A stretch of DNA of 64,000 nucleotides. Source: Myxococcales bacterium. GTDB lineage: Bacteria > Myxococcota > Polyangia > Nannocystales > Nannocystaceae. The notes under the pieces are model-generated. The model was not told the origin of the DNA. It made no database searches and saw nothing but the letters and a program-made list of their open reading frames with translations. The stretch lies in the NCBI GenBank assembly GCA_016793465.1, contig JAEUJW010000039.1:372001-436000 (forward strand), written 5' to 3'. A program made the translations under genes and the position numbers. This document shows positions 27,012-36,105 of this stretch, piece after piece (the stretch's first letter is position 1; every line of letters begins with the position of its first letter).

Positions 27012-28409
27012 GTGAACGCCCCGTCCGAACCGCTGAGCCCGCAGCCCGGGTCGCAGGACCTGTTCGAGCGCACGTGGCAGCGCGACCCCACGGCGGTCCC
27101 CCTGGCGGAGCGCATGCGGCCGCGCAGCTTCGCCGAATTTTGCGGGCAGGCCCACCTGGTCGGCCCGGGCCGGATCCTGGCCCGGATCGCCGAGACCGGG
27201 CGGGTGCCGAGCCTGGTATTCTGGGGCCCGCCGGGGGTCGGCAAGACCACGCTGGCGCGGCTGCTGGCCGAGCACACGCGCAGCCACTTCGAGGTGCTGT
27301 CGGCGACCGCGGCCGGGGTCAAGGACCTGCGCGAGGTGATCGAGGCGGCGCGCCGCCGGCGCAACTACGAGGGCCGCGGCACCCTGGTGTTCGTCGACGA
27401 GATCCACCGCTTCAACAAGGGGCAGCAGGACGTGCTCTTGCCGCACCTCGAGTCGGGGGTGTGCGCGCTGGTCGGGGCGACCACCGAGAACCCCAGCTTC
27501 GAGGTCAACGCGGCGCTGCTCAGCCGGGTGCGCGTGCTGCAGCTGCGGCCGCTCGAGATCGCCGACATCGTCGGCCTGATGCGCCGGGCGCTGACCGACG
27601 AGCCCCGCGGCCTCGGGGCGCGCAAGATCGAGGCCGAGGACGGGCTGCTGGCGGCGATGGCCCACGCGGCCCAGGGCGACGCCAGGCGGGCGCTCGGCAG
27701 CCTCGAGCTGGCGGTCGACCTGATCCCCGACGGCGAGCACGTGTTGACCCGCGAGACCGCGGCGCAGGCGGTCGGCACCCGCAGCCTGCGCTACGACAAG
27801 GCCGGCGAGGAGCACTACAACGTGGTCTCGGCCTTTATTAAAAGCATGCGGGCGAGCGACGCCGACGCGGCGGTGTACTGGCTGGCACGCATGCTCGAGG
27901 CCGGCGAGGACGTCGACTTCGTGGCCCGGCGCATGCTGATCTTCGCGGCCGAGGACGTCGGCAACGCGGACCCGCAGGCGCTGGTGATCGCCACCGCGGC
28001 GGCCCAGGCGGCCCACCAGGTCGGCATGCCGGAGGCGGCGCTGCCGCTGACGCAGGGGGTGCTGTACCTCGCGCTCGCGGCCAAGAGCAACTCGGCGCTG
28101 ACGACCTACGCCAACGCGCGCAAGGACGTGCAGGCGCGCGGCAGCCTCGAGGTGCCGAACGTGGTGCGCAACGCGGTCACCCAGCTCATGAAGGCCGCGC
28201 AGTACGGCGTCGGCTACAAGTACCCGCACGACTTCGCCGGCGGGGTGGTGCCGGGCGGCGAGTCGTACCTGCCGGCGGCGCTGGCCGGCAGGCGCTACGC
28301 GCAGTTCGCCGAGCACGGCTGGGAGGCGGCCGCGTGGGCCCGCCTGCAGGCGCTGCGCGCGGGCCAGGCCGCGTCCGACCCGCCCGCGACGAGCGACGAA
28401 CCGAGCTGA
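27012..28409 (+). CDS. rarA: Replication-associated recombination protein A
   Basis: A 465-residue AAA+ ATPase of the RarA/MgsA/WRNIP1 family, which acts at stalled replication forks with SSB. It has Walker A GPPGVGKTT (72-80), Walker B LVFVDEIHRFN, sensor 1 GATTENPSFEVN and the C-terminal tetramerisation region ending QYGVGYKYPHDFAGG. All key residues are present and the length is usual. GTG 27012 is used because the conserved LAERMRP segment begins at residue 31. TAAGGT at 26997-27002 lies nine bases before the start and could act as a -10 box for a near-leaderless message. Confidence 0.95.
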   Translation: MNAPSEPLSPQPGSQDLFERTWQRDPTAVPLAERMRPRSFAEFCGQAHLVGPGRILARIAETGRVPSLVFWGPPGVGKTTLARLLAEHTRSHFEVLSATAAGVKDLREVIEAARRRRNYEGRGTLVFVDEIHRFNKGQQDVLLPHLESGVCALVGATTENPSFEVNAALLSRVRVLQLRPLEIADIVGLMRRALTDEPRGLGARKIEAEDGLLAAMAHAAQGDARRALGSLELAVDLIPDGEHVLTRETAAQAVGTRSLRYDKAGEEHYNVVSAFIKSMRASDADAAVYWLARMLEAGEDVDFVARRMLIFAAEDVGNADPQALVIATAAAQAAHQVGMPEAALPLTQGVLYLALAAKSNSALTTYANARKDVQARGSLEVPNVVRNAVTQLMKAAQYGVGYKYPHDFAGGVVPGGESYLPAALAGRRYAQFAEHGWEAAAWARLQALRAGQAASDPPATSDEPS

Positions 28410-28428
28410 CGGCGCCGAAGCGCCTCGC

Positions 28429-28526
28429 TCGTACCTGCCCGAACGGACAGGCGACGGCCGGCGCACACCGAATCGTTCAGACATGTGTCCGCCCGCGTTC
28501 GTACCTGTCCGTGAGGACAGGTACGA
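28429..28526. terminator. Pair of CCTGTCC/GGACAGG palindromes between convergent genes
   Basis: The right copy (28499-28526) has perfect 12-bp arms, TCGTACCTGTCC and GGACAGGTACGA, around the loop GTGA. The left copy (28429-28454) is a degenerate version with loop GAAC and a mismatch in the core. They lie between the ends of rarA and the ATP-grasp gene at 28549. The strong hairpin could end transcription from both sides, although no T-run follows. Confidence 0.6.
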
Positions 28527-28548
28527 GCCCGGGCCAGCGACGGCGGGC

Positions 28549-29619
28549 CTACGCGGTCGAGCGCAGCGGCTCGGGCCTGGCGTGGGGGCGGCGCATGGCG
28601 ATCATGTCGGCGAGGAACTGCTCGAAGCGCACGCCGGCGGCGGCGAGGGCCTTGCGAAACCCGCTGCCCTCTGCGAGGTCCGGGTTGGCGTTGAGGTCGA
28701 GCACGTGGACGCGGCCGTCGGGGCCGACTCGCAGGTCGAAGCGGAAGTAGCCGGTGAGTCCGAGCGCGGTGGCGATGCGCCGGCAGATCGCGGTGATCTC
28801 GGCGCGCAGGCCGGGCGGGAGGTCGCGGACGATGCAGCTCGGCGTGGTGCGGTGCTCGGGCGAGGCCGCGTCCCACTTGGCGCGCCAGCCGACCACGCGC
28901 TGGCCGGGCGCGAGGTCGTGGGCGTAGACGATCTGGCCGGGCGGCAGCAGCACCGGCCCGTCGGGGCCGACGTAGATGCCGAGGTTGTACTCCGAGCCGT
29001 CGAGGAACGCCTCGACGAGCGCGGCCTGGCGGTGGGTGGTCCACACGCGGCGGCACACCGCCAGCGCGGCCTCGACGTCGCCGACCACCGACTCGCCGTC
29101 GATGCCGACGCCGGCGTCCTCGCGGCTCGGCTTGATGATGATCCGCCCGGCGCTGGCGAGCAGGCCGGCGAGGTCGCGGCGCAGCGGGTCCTCGGGGCGG
29201 CCGATGGCGGCGACGAACCCGTCGGGCGTGCGCACGCCGATGCGGCGCAGCAGGTTGCGCATCAGCGCCTTGTCCTGGGCCAGGGCGATCGTCACCGCGT
29301 CGGCGCCGCAGCAGGGGATGCCGAGCAGCTCGAGCGCGAGCACGAGGTGGGTGTCCCAGGCGGAGCGTCCGAGCATGCCCTCGCACAGGTTGAACACCAC
29401 GTCGGGGGCGAACGCGCGGACGGCCTGGAGCGCGGCGACCTGGTCGGCGCCGACGGGGATCGTCGCGCAGGTGTGGCCGCCGGCGAGGGCCGCGTGCACG
29501 TCGGACGCGGCGCTCGCGAGCGCAGGTTCGGGGTCGGGGTCGCCCGCCCCGTCGAGCTCGGCGAGCGGGATGTGCGGCTTGGCGGCGGCGTCGGCGTTGT
29601 AGGTGATGGCGATGCGCAT
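28549..29619 (-). CDS. ATP-grasp ligase, D-Ala-D-Ala ligase superfamily (second of a pair)
   Basis: A soluble 356-residue enzyme. DVVFNLCEGMLGRSAWDTH, LGIPCCGADAVTIALAQDK and IIIKPSREDAGVGI give the ATP-binding part, and VEAFLDGSEYNLGIY with LDLNANPDLAEGSGF the metal-binding part. These are hallmarks of the D-alanine-D-alanine ligase group, which couples ATP hydrolysis to amide bond formation through an acyl phosphate. It differs clearly from housekeeping Ddl and lies outside any cell-wall cluster, so the substrate is probably not D-Ala. It follows the related ligase at 29638 by 18 bp on the same strand. Confidence 0.85.
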   Translation of the reverse strand: MRIAITYNADAAAKPHIPLAELDGAGDPDPEPALASAASDVHAALAGGHTCATIPVGADQVAALQAVRAFAPDVVFNLCEGMLGRSAWDTHLVLALELLGIPCCGADAVTIALAQDKALMRNLLRRIGVRTPDGFVAAIGRPEDPLRRDLAGLLASAGRIIIKPSREDAGVGIDGESVVGDVEAALAVCRRVWTTHRQAALVEAFLDGSEYNLGIYVGPDGPVLLPPGQIVYAHDLAPGQRVVGWRAKWDAASPEHRTTPSCIVRDLPPGLRAEITAICRRIATALGLTGYFRFDLRVGPDGRVHVLDLNANPDLAEGSGFRKALAAAGVRFEQFLADMIAMRRPHARPEPLRSTA

Positions 29620-29637
29620 GGCGGGGTCTCGGTGCGG

Positions 29638-30690
29638 TCAGGCGACGGCGGCGGCGAGCGGCCGGTGGAGGGTGGAGGGGGCGTGGGACCAGCGCTCGGC
29701 GGCCGCGGCGAGGATGCGGCCGATGAGCTGCTCGTAGGTCCATCCGTGACCGCGAGACAGGATGACGAGGTCGCTCGACTGCGGGTTGAGGCCCGGCAGC
29801 GGGTTGACCTCGAGGAAGTTGGGGGCGCCGTCGCGGTCGCAGCGGATGTCGACGCGCGAGAGGTCGCGGCAGCCGAACGCGCGGTGGGTCGCGAGGGCGA
29901 GCGCGCGGACGGTGGCGAGCTCCGCCGGGGCGACGCCGAGGCGCAGCAGGTCGTCGGTCATGCGGTAGACCACGCGGTTGCGATAGTCGCGCTTGACCTC
30001 GAGCGAGTAGACGAAGTCGCCGCTGTCGTCGCGCGGCACGACCTGCATGACGCCGACGACCTCGGCGTCGGCGCCGTTGCCGATCACGCCGACGGTGTAC
30101 TCGGAGCCGGGCAGGTACTCCTCGATCAGCACCGACTGGCCGTAGTCGGCCTGCAGGCGGGCGATCAGGGCGCGCAGCTCGGCGAGGCCGCGGCACACCG
30201 AGGTGTCGCGGATGCCCATCGACGAGCCCTCGGCGACCGGCTTGGCGAACAGCGGGAAGCGCAGGCCGGCGACGAGGTCGTCGGTGAGCTCGTCGGCGGG
30301 GCCGACCAGCACGAACGGGGCGGTGGCGATGCCGTGGGCGGTGGCCACCAGCTTGGCCACGCCCTTGTCGAGCGCGAGCGCGAGCGTGACCGGATCGGAG
30401 CCGGTGTTGGGGATGCCCAGCATCTCGAGCATGGCCGGGACCTGCGACTCGCGGCCGCGGCCGCCGAGGCCCTCGGCGACGTTGAACACGCCGTCGAGGC
30501 GGCGCGGGCCGTCGAGCGCGTCGAGCAGGTTGGGGCCCCAGCCGAGGCGCTCGACCTGGTGGCCGTCGCGGTGCAGGGCGTCGGCGATGGCGTCGACGGT
30601 CTCGACCGAGTCGAACTCCTCGTAGCGGTCGATGGGGTCGTCGGGGGCGAGATCCGCGGGGCGGAGGTTGTAGGTCAGTCCGAGGCGCAT
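29638..30690 (-). CDS. ATP-grasp ligase, D-Ala-D-Ala ligase superfamily (first of a pair)
   Basis: A 350-residue paralogue of its neighbour. It has GVFNVAEGLGGRGRESQVP (67-85), LGIPNTGSDPVTLALALDK (91-109), FAKPVAEGSSMGI with K150, LIEEYLPGSEYTVGVIG and FLEVNPLPGLNPQSSDL. All ATP- and Mg-binding residues expected of the family are present. The ATG at 30690 opens MRLGLTYN, parallel to MRIAITYN in the next gene. Together they may make two successive peptide or amide bonds, or a heterodimer. No amino-acid racemase, peptide precursor or transporter gene is adjacent, so the substrate cannot be guessed. Confidence 0.85.
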   Translation of the reverse strand: MRLGLTYNLRPADLAPDDPIDRYEEFDSVETVDAIADALHRDGHQVERLGWGPNLLDALDGPRRLDGVFNVAEGLGGRGRESQVPAMLEMLGIPNTGSDPVTLALALDKGVAKLVATAHGIATAPFVLVGPADELTDDLVAGLRFPLFAKPVAEGSSMGIRDTSVCRGLAELRALIARLQADYGQSVLIEEYLPGSEYTVGVIGNGADAEVVGVMQVVPRDDSGDFVYSLEVKRDYRNRVVYRMTDDLLRLGVAPAELATVRALALATHRAFGCRDLSRVDIRCDRDGAPNFLEVNPLPGLNPQSSDLVILSRGHGWTYEQLIGRILAAAAERWSHAPSTLHRPLAAAVA

Positions 30691-31385
30691 GGGTGGGGCG
30701 GCAGTTCGTACGGCGGTGTCACGAGGACGCGATCGGGCCGATCGCGGCGAGGCCTGAGGCAGGCCGAGCACGTGCGCAGGGCCCGACCGGCGAGGGTCGG
30801 GTCCCGGCGAACCGGAGCGCGGGGCAGGCGACCAGGCCGGAGCCGTGGCGCCTGCACGCGGTTACGAAGCTGTCACGCCTGGCGGCGCGGGACGGGTCGC
30901 CGCGTCGGCGGGACCTGCGGGTTCGGACGCGCTGGAGACGACGCTCTGCGGATGGGGCGAGGTCAGCACGCCCGGCGCGGCAGAGTAGGGCAGGTGGGTT
31001 GAACTGGGAGGTTCCAACGCGAAGGGTCCGACGGTTCGCAACCATAGCGAGATCGGAGAAAAGGAAAAGAAAAATTAATGTGGCAGCCGACGCGCAAGTT
31101 GCCGGGGCCGCGACGCCCGCCGAGGTCGCGACGACCGGCGGTGACGTCGTGGCGGGGCCCGGCGCGTGCACGAGCGAACGACCGCGGTCGCCGCGGCCGA
31201 CGTCGGCGGTCGTCGCTAGCACGTGCGCCGCTCGGGAGACGTGTGGGGTGTGGCGGCCGCGTTCGCAGGCCGCACGCGCGGGCGAGCGGGGTTGCGCAGG
31301 AGGGCACGAGAGCCGCGAATTCTCGGCCAGGCCGGGCGGTGTCGCGGGCGCGGGGCATCGGTTAGACTGCGAGGCTGTGCTCGCG
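30691..31385. other. Long gene-free region with an A-rich patch
   Basis: About 700 bp between the divergent ATP-grasp gene and a lipoprotein gene. An AT-rich patch at 31056-31079 (GGAGAAAAGGAAAAG, then AAAAATTA) stands out sharply. It would give a fine Shine-Dalgarno for the ATG at 31078, but the 95-codon frame after it is so Arg-rich (GC artefact) that I do not call it. TAGACT at 31363-31368 may be the -10 box of the lipoprotein gene. Confidence 0.5.
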
Positions 31386-32396
31386 GTGAATCCACCCGCG
31401 CGACGCGAGCGGCGTCGCCACGAGGCGCCCGCGGGCTGGCGGCGGGCGGCGCTGCTGCTCGGCGTCGTGATCGCAGGCGGGTGCTTCAAGGATCTCGGGC
31501 CGGACCTGCAGACGACCAGCGGGCTGACCTCGACGGTGATCCCGGACACGTCGACCGGCGGCGAGACGCTGCCGACCGGCGAGACCTCGGCGGCCTCGAC
31601 CTCGTCGTCGACGACGGCGGCCAGCGAGACGACCGGGGCGACGCTGGCGCCGGGCATCGCGTTCCGCCTGTCGTCGCTCGACTTCGTCGACCCGCACGTG
31701 TTCCTCACCGAGGGCGGGGGCGACACGGGCACCACCGGGGACCCGCTGACCTGTACGGACGCGACGATGTTCCTCAATTCGGCGCTCAACGCGGACATCG
31801 CCGACGGCGGCTTCAGCCTGATGATGTACTTCGAGGAGCTCGAGGCCGGGGCGGAGCTGCGCCTGTTCGAGGGCGAGTGCTCGCGGCCCGACGAAGCGTC
31901 GATGTGGACGTGCACCAGGAAGGACGGCTCGTTGCAGACGATCTTCGACACCGAGCAGGTGCTGGCGCCGCCGTGCCGCGACTTCGACGTGTCGCGGTTC
32001 CAGATGGTCAACGTGCCGCTGCTCAGCGACCCGACCACGCCGTGCGTGCGCACCGAGCAGCTCGACTTCTCGATCCCGGTGAGCAACAGCGCCGGCTCGC
32101 TCAACCTGCGCGAGGCGCAGATGGTGGCCGCGCCGGACGACCTGATGAACCCGACGGGGGTGCCGTCGGGGGTCATCTACGGGTTCTTGCCCATGCAGTC
32201 GGCGTCGGGCATCGAGATCATGGTGCCGCTGTTCGGCGTCATCAACCTGTGGGAGGCGATCGACGTGCCGGGCTGCGCCGTGCAGTACCCGGACCAGCTG
32301 CCGAGCGTCGAGGAGCTGGACCTCGGGGACGGGCCGATCCTCGGCGTGTGGCTCGGCATCAACTTCACGGCCGAGCGCGTGCTGTACGCGCTGTAG
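31386..32396 (+). CDS. Lipoprotein with Thr/Ser-rich linker, unknown function
   Basis: A 336-residue protein with a signal peptide ending VIAGGC. About 70 Thr/Ser/Gly-rich residues follow, then a globular domain from IAFRLSSLDFVDPHVFLTEGG. That domain contains FLNSALNADIADGGFSLMMYFEEL and four or more Cys residues and ends GVWLGINFTAERVLYAL. I do not recognise the domain. The start is uncertain: GTG 31386 has GAGG 11 bases ahead and gives a normal signal peptide; GTG 31377 is the alternative. Architecture matches the lipoproteins at 23328, 42113 and 53902. Confidence 0.75.
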   Translation: MNPPARRERRRHEAPAGWRRAALLLGVVIAGGCFKDLGPDLQTTSGLTSTVIPDTSTGGETLPTGETSAASTSSSTTAASETTGATLAPGIAFRLSSLDFVDPHVFLTEGGGDTGTTGDPLTCTDATMFLNSALNADIADGGFSLMMYFEELEAGAELRLFEGECSRPDEASMWTCTRKDGSLQTIFDTEQVLAPPCRDFDVSRFQMVNVPLLSDPTTPCVRTEQLDFSIPVSNSAGSLNLREAQMVAAPDDLMNPTGVPSGVIYGFLPMQSASGIEIMVPLFGVINLWEAIDVPGCAVQYPDQLPSVEELDLGDGPILGVWLGINFTAERVLYAL

Positions 32397-32443
32397 GGCC
32401 CGGCCGAGACCGGGGCGGGAACTTTTCCGTTGGGGTGGACTCC

Positions 32444-33886
32444 ATGCCTCCCGTGACCGCCGCACCCGCCGTTTCCGCGCTGGCCGAGGTCGTCGTGACC
32501 CTCGGCGGGACCGTCCTCGACGTCCGCCACGTGGGGCCCGGCGCGGGCAGCGGCGGCGGCGCGTGGTCGCCGTGGCTGCCGGCCTTCGTGGTCGGCGAGG
32601 GGCCCGCGGCGCACCTGCCGGCGGCGATCCCCGGGCACGACGGCGCGGGCGTGCCGCTGGTCGCGTCGGTCGGCGGCGGGATCCGCGTGCGCCTGGTGCC
32701 GGGCATGACCGGGACGATCGAGCGCGCGGGCGCGGAGCAGACGGTGGCAGCGCTGGTGGCGGGCGGCGCGACCACGCTGACGCTGGCGGTCGGGGAGCGG
32801 GCGAGCGTGCTCGTCGGGCCGACGCTGGTGACGATCCGCGTCGAGGCGTGCACGCCGGTGCCGAGGTACCGCGCGCAGATCGACCGCCCGCTGTGGCTGA
32901 GCCACGGCGGCGCGCTGGCGCTGCTGGCGGTGCTGATGATCGTCGTCCAGCGGACGCCGCCGGCCGGCGCGCCGCGGTTCGACGATCCGGACGTGCAGGC
33001 GCGGGTCATCCAGTATCTGCGGCCGGCGGCCGAGGCGGCCCGGGCGGAGCCCGAGCCGGCGCGGCCGCGGCCGTCGGCGCAGGCGAAGCGGCCCGAGCGG
33101 GCCCGTGAGGTGAGCGAGCCGGTCGACGTCGGCGGGCCCGAGGACACGACGGCGCCGGAGGTGCCGCGGGTCGGGGCCATCGCCTCGATCGCCGCCGGTC
33201 TCCGGGGACAGGACCCTTCGGACATGGCCAAACGGTCAGGTATCTTCGGGCTGGCCGGGTTCATGCGGGCGCTCGAGGAGGCCGCGGCCGACGCCGACGC
33301 CTCGCGCGCGCGCTACGCGGCGTTCGCGGGCGACAGCTCGGCGTTCGCGGCGGCCGCGGCCGCGGCGGCGCCGACGGTGCTGACCGGGCTCGGGCTGGCG
33401 GGGACCGGGCGCCAGGGCGGCGGCCTGGGCGAGCGCGTGGTCGACTTCGACTTCGCGTGGCTGCTCCCGAAGGGCGGCCTGCGCAGCATGAGCCCCGAGC
33501 GCATGCGGGCGCGGGCCGGCAAGGAGAGGTTCGTGGCGCGCGAGGTCAGCGCGGCGGTGCCGGAGCGGCGCCAGAGCGTGGCCTGGACGGCCAGCGTCGG
33601 CCGCGACCTGATCCGCGGGGTGGTCAACCGCAACAAGCCGGCGGTGCGCCGCTGCTTCGCCGACGGTCTGGTCAAGAACCCGGGGCTCGCGGGCGAGGTC
33701 GAGGTCGCGTTCACCATCCAGAGCGACGGCGCGGTGGCCTACGCCGACGTGGCCCGCAGCACCGTGGCCGACGCCGAGGTCGAGGCCTGCGTGACGGCGA
33801 CGGTCAAGCGCTGGCGGTTCCCGGTGTTCGTGGCGAGCGGCGGCGACGTCGACGTGCGCTTCCCGTTCACGGTCGGTCGGGCGTGA
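32444..33886 (+). CDS. AgmX/PglI C-terminal domain envelope protein
   Basis: A 480-residue inner-membrane protein. Residues about 1-140 form a cytoplasmic beta-rich domain, then one membrane helix (GALALLAVLMIVVQ, about 150-163), a Pro/Ala/Arg-rich periplasmic linker and a C-terminal TonB-like domain. The last 100 residues read VNRNKPAVRRCFADGLVKNPGLAGEVEVAFTIQSDG, split by a usual VEACV, then KRWRFPV. This is the AgmX/PglI signature known from gliding-motility proteins of myxobacteria. Related proteins also occur in other envelope complexes, so motility is not certain. ATG 32444 has GGGGTGG seven bases ahead. No other motility gene is nearby. Confidence 0.85.
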   Translation: MPPVTAAPAVSALAEVVVTLGGTVLDVRHVGPGAGSGGGAWSPWLPAFVVGEGPAAHLPAAIPGHDGAGVPLVASVGGGIRVRLVPGMTGTIERAGAEQTVAALVAGGATTLTLAVGERASVLVGPTLVTIRVEACTPVPRYRAQIDRPLWLSHGGALALLAVLMIVVQRTPPAGAPRFDDPDVQARVIQYLRPAAEAARAEPEPARPRPSAQAKRPERAREVSEPVDVGGPEDTTAPEVPRVGAIASIAAGLRGQDPSDMAKRSGIFGLAGFMRALEEAAADADASRARYAAFAGDSSAFAAAAAAAAPTVLTGLGLAGTGRQGGGLGERVVDFDFAWLLPKGGLRSMSPERMRARAGKERFVAREVSAAVPERRQSVAWTASVGRDLIRGVVNRNKPAVRRCFADGLVKNPGLAGEVEVAFTIQSDGAVAYADVARSTVADAEVEACVTATVKRWRFPVFVASGGDVDVRFPFTVGRA

Positions 33887-33891
33887 GCGGC

Positions 33892-33911
33892 GCCTGTCCT
33901 TCGGGACAGGC
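33892..33911. terminator. CTGTCC/GGACAG hairpin with TTCG loop between convergent genes
   Basis: Arms GCCTGTCC and GGACAGGC close on TTCG, an especially stable tetraloop. It lies five bases after the stop of the AgmX/PglI gene and four before the end of the convergent phosphoesterase gene. It is a likely bidirectional terminator, though without a T-run. Confidence 0.6.
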
Positions 33912-33915
33912 CGGC

Positions 33916-35652
33916 TCAGGGGCGGACGACGATCGGCGGCTCGATGAGGCGCGGGGTGCAGCGCGGGTCGGGGTCGTCGGGGACCACGCGGGCCTCGCTG
34001 CGGGCGGCGTCGGACACGTCGCGCCAGCGCCGGGGCGCGCGGTCGAGGCCGACGGGGTGGATGACGAGCCGGCCGGCGCGGTCGATGACGAGGCGGAGGA
34101 ACAGCTTGTAGTCCTGGATGGCCAGCGAGCTGAACGACTCGGTGCTGTGGCGGCCGAACAGGTTGACCGAGGTGAGGAGGTAGAGGCCCATCAGCAGCGA
34201 GCCGATCAGCCAGCCGCCGGCGAACAGGGCGACGAGGGTGAGCAGCAGGTGCGCGAGCGAGTTGAACTGCCAGCCGGCGGCCTGGGCGACTTCTCCCATG
34301 AGCCAGCCGAGGGTGATCGCGGCGACGAGGTGCAGCAGGCCGTGGCTGACCCCGCCGAACACGCGGTACCAGGTCTTGTGGGTGTCGGTGAACAGCACGA
34401 AGCCGCCGAGCATCATCAGGATGGTGGAGACCGAGGCGGGCGAGCGGAGGATGACGACGAGGGTCTCCTCGACGGTGGTGAACATGTCGCCCTGCTGGTA
34501 GGCCGTGAGGCCGCCGACGATGTTCCAGCCGACCAGGAGGTAGACCACGCCGGTGAGCGAGCCGAAGGTGCGGTTCTTGTAGATGAAGAGGAAGTTCTTC
34601 CAGGCCAGGCGGGCCGAGGTGGCGTGGTCGGGGTAGGCGCAGCGCAGGGCGAGGTCGCCGGCGAGGGCGGTGCGGCTGAAGGTGTGGGTCGGGTGGCTGA
34701 AGGCGCCGCCGGTGCCGGCGGTGATCTTCTGGCGGCGGCCGTCGTCGCTGGCGTGGCGGCGGTAGTGGTGGTAGTCGCCCGAGAGGTTGACGCGCACGCG
34801 TGAGCTTTTAAAGACCTGCTCCTCGAGGAAGCCGAGGTTGCTCTCGCGGCGTCGGCGCTCGCGCTGCATGGGGTCGTCGGCCTCGTGCTCGCGCACCCAG
34901 TGGGGCTCGGCGGTGCACAGGATGATCTTCGAGTCGTCGGACATCTCGGCGGCGATGCCGGCGAAGAACGCGACCTGGGTGGCGTCGATGTCCTCGCCGA
35001 GCTGGGTGTCGACGCCGATCAGCCACCAGTCGTGCGGGAGCTTGATGGCGAAGTAGCTGCGGCGCTGGGCCAGGCGCCAGCCGCAGAACCACTCCTTCTC
35101 CATGAACAGGCGGGTGAAGGCGGTGAGGTTGTCGTACCAGTCGTGGTTGCCGGGGATGGCGAACAGGTAGGGGTGGTCGGTCTCGGTCCAGCCCATCGCG
35201 GTGTGGAAGGGCATGACGAGGCGCTGCTCGTAGAGGGCGCGGCTCGGGGTCGGGTAGACCTCGTCGCCGCCGAACATCAGCAGCTCGCCGCGGGGCAGCG
35301 TGTGCCGGCCGCCCTGCGGGTCCGTCAGCTCGAGCGACGGGCGGGTGGCGGTGAAGGCGACGGCGTAGGTCGAGTTCCAGCCGTCGCCGGTGTCGGCGAT
35401 GTAGTCGAAGACGATCTCGTCGCGGGCGACCGGGGTCCCGTCGGGGCCGGGGCGGGTCGTGAGGTCGAAGTGGGCGTACGACTCGGCGGCGCGCAGGTCG
35501 ATCTGCCGGCGATCGAGATCGCCGCCGAGGAGGGTCGAGAAGGCGACGCGCCCCGCCGTCTGGGCCAGCTGCAGCGGCGCGTACCACTGCACCATCGCGG
35601 CGCGAGGATAGGGGAACCAGGGGGCGCCCGACACCGCGCCAGTGTCGCACAT
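33916..35652 (-). CDS. Membrane-anchored metallophosphoesterase
   Basis: A 578-residue protein. The N-terminal half has calcineurin-type metal motifs: IADTGDGWNS, GGDEVYP, PGNHDWYD and SGDYHHYRRH. The catalytic set is complete except that the first motif reads ADTGD rather than the usual DxH. After residue 320 there are about five hydrophobic helices (TFGSLTGVVYLLVGWNIV, SVSTILMMLGGFVLF, LLHLVAAITLGWLM, HLLLTLVALFAGGWLIGSLLMGLYLL). The substrate is unknown; family members with this layout are usually annotated only as metallophosphoesterases. ATG 35652 is chosen; Met20 (35595) is an alternative start. Confidence 0.87.
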   Translation of the reverse strand: MCDTGAVSGAPWFPYPRAAMVQWYAPLQLAQTAGRVAFSTLLGGDLDRRQIDLRAAESYAHFDLTTRPGPDGTPVARDEIVFDYIADTGDGWNSTYAVAFTATRPSLELTDPQGGRHTLPRGELLMFGGDEVYPTPSRALYEQRLVMPFHTAMGWTETDHPYLFAIPGNHDWYDNLTAFTRLFMEKEWFCGWRLAQRRSYFAIKLPHDWWLIGVDTQLGEDIDATQVAFFAGIAAEMSDDSKIILCTAEPHWVREHEADDPMQRERRRRESNLGFLEEQVFKSSRVRVNLSGDYHHYRRHASDDGRRQKITAGTGGAFSHPTHTFSRTALAGDLALRCAYPDHATSARLAWKNFLFIYKNRTFGSLTGVVYLLVGWNIVGGLTAYQQGDMFTTVEETLVVILRSPASVSTILMMLGGFVLFTDTHKTWYRVFGGVSHGLLHLVAAITLGWLMGEVAQAAGWQFNSLAHLLLTLVALFAGGWLIGSLLMGLYLLTSVNLFGRHSTESFSSLAIQDYKLFLRLVIDRAGRLVIHPVGLDRAPRRWRDVSDAARSEARVVPDDPDPRCTPRLIEPPIVVRP

Positions 35653-35696
35653 GCGCGGGCGTTGCGGTGGCCGGCGGTTTGCGCGAGCCTAGCGCC

Positions 35697-36104
35697 ATGC
35701 AGTCCGAGTCAGTCCAGCGCGAGGTCATCCGCACCGCCGATGCTCCGGCGGCGATCGGTCCGTACAGCCAGGCGATCGCGATCCGCGGCGGGCGTACGGT
35801 CTACACGTCGGGCCAGATCCCGCTCGACCCGCAGACGATGCAGATCGTCGGCGAGGGCGACATCGCGGCCCAGACCGAGCGCGTGCTCGACAACCTGCAG
35901 GGGCTGCTGGCCGCGGCCGGGGTCGGCTTCGACGACGTGGTGAAGACGACGATCTTCCTGCAGGACATGGGGCACTTCGCGCAGGTCAACGAGCTCTACG
36001 GGCGCCGGTTCAAGGGGGCGCCGCCGGCCCGCTCGACCGTCCAGGTGGCGTATCTGCCGCGCGGCGTGCTGGTCGAGATCGACATGATCGCGGTCGGGCC
36101 GTGA
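35697..36104 (+). CDS. ridA: RidA family enamine/imine deaminase
   Basis: A 135-residue protein of the YjgF/YER057c/UK114 family. AIGPYSQAI, TSGQIPLDP, TERVLDNLQGLLAAAG, KTTIFLQDM and PPARSTVQVAYLPRGVLVEIDMIA are all standard, including the active-site Arg in the PPARSTV segment. RidA hydrolyses reactive 2-aminoacrylate made by PLP enzymes. Length is normal. The next gene begins one base after its stop, so the two are probably co-transcribed. Confidence 0.93.
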   Translation: MQSESVQREVIRTADAPAAIGPYSQAIAIRGGRTVYTSGQIPLDPQTMQIVGEGDIAAQTERVLDNLQGLLAAAGVGFDDVVKTTIFLQDMGHFAQVNELYGRRFKGAPPARSTVQVAYLPRGVLVEIDMIAVGP

Positions 36105-36105
36105 C

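Noticed and set aside
31078..31365. 95-codon frame with an excellent purine-rich Shine-Dalgarno
   Set aside because: The product is more than a quarter arginine with no hydrophobic core; the A-rich patch is more likely a promoter or leader feature.
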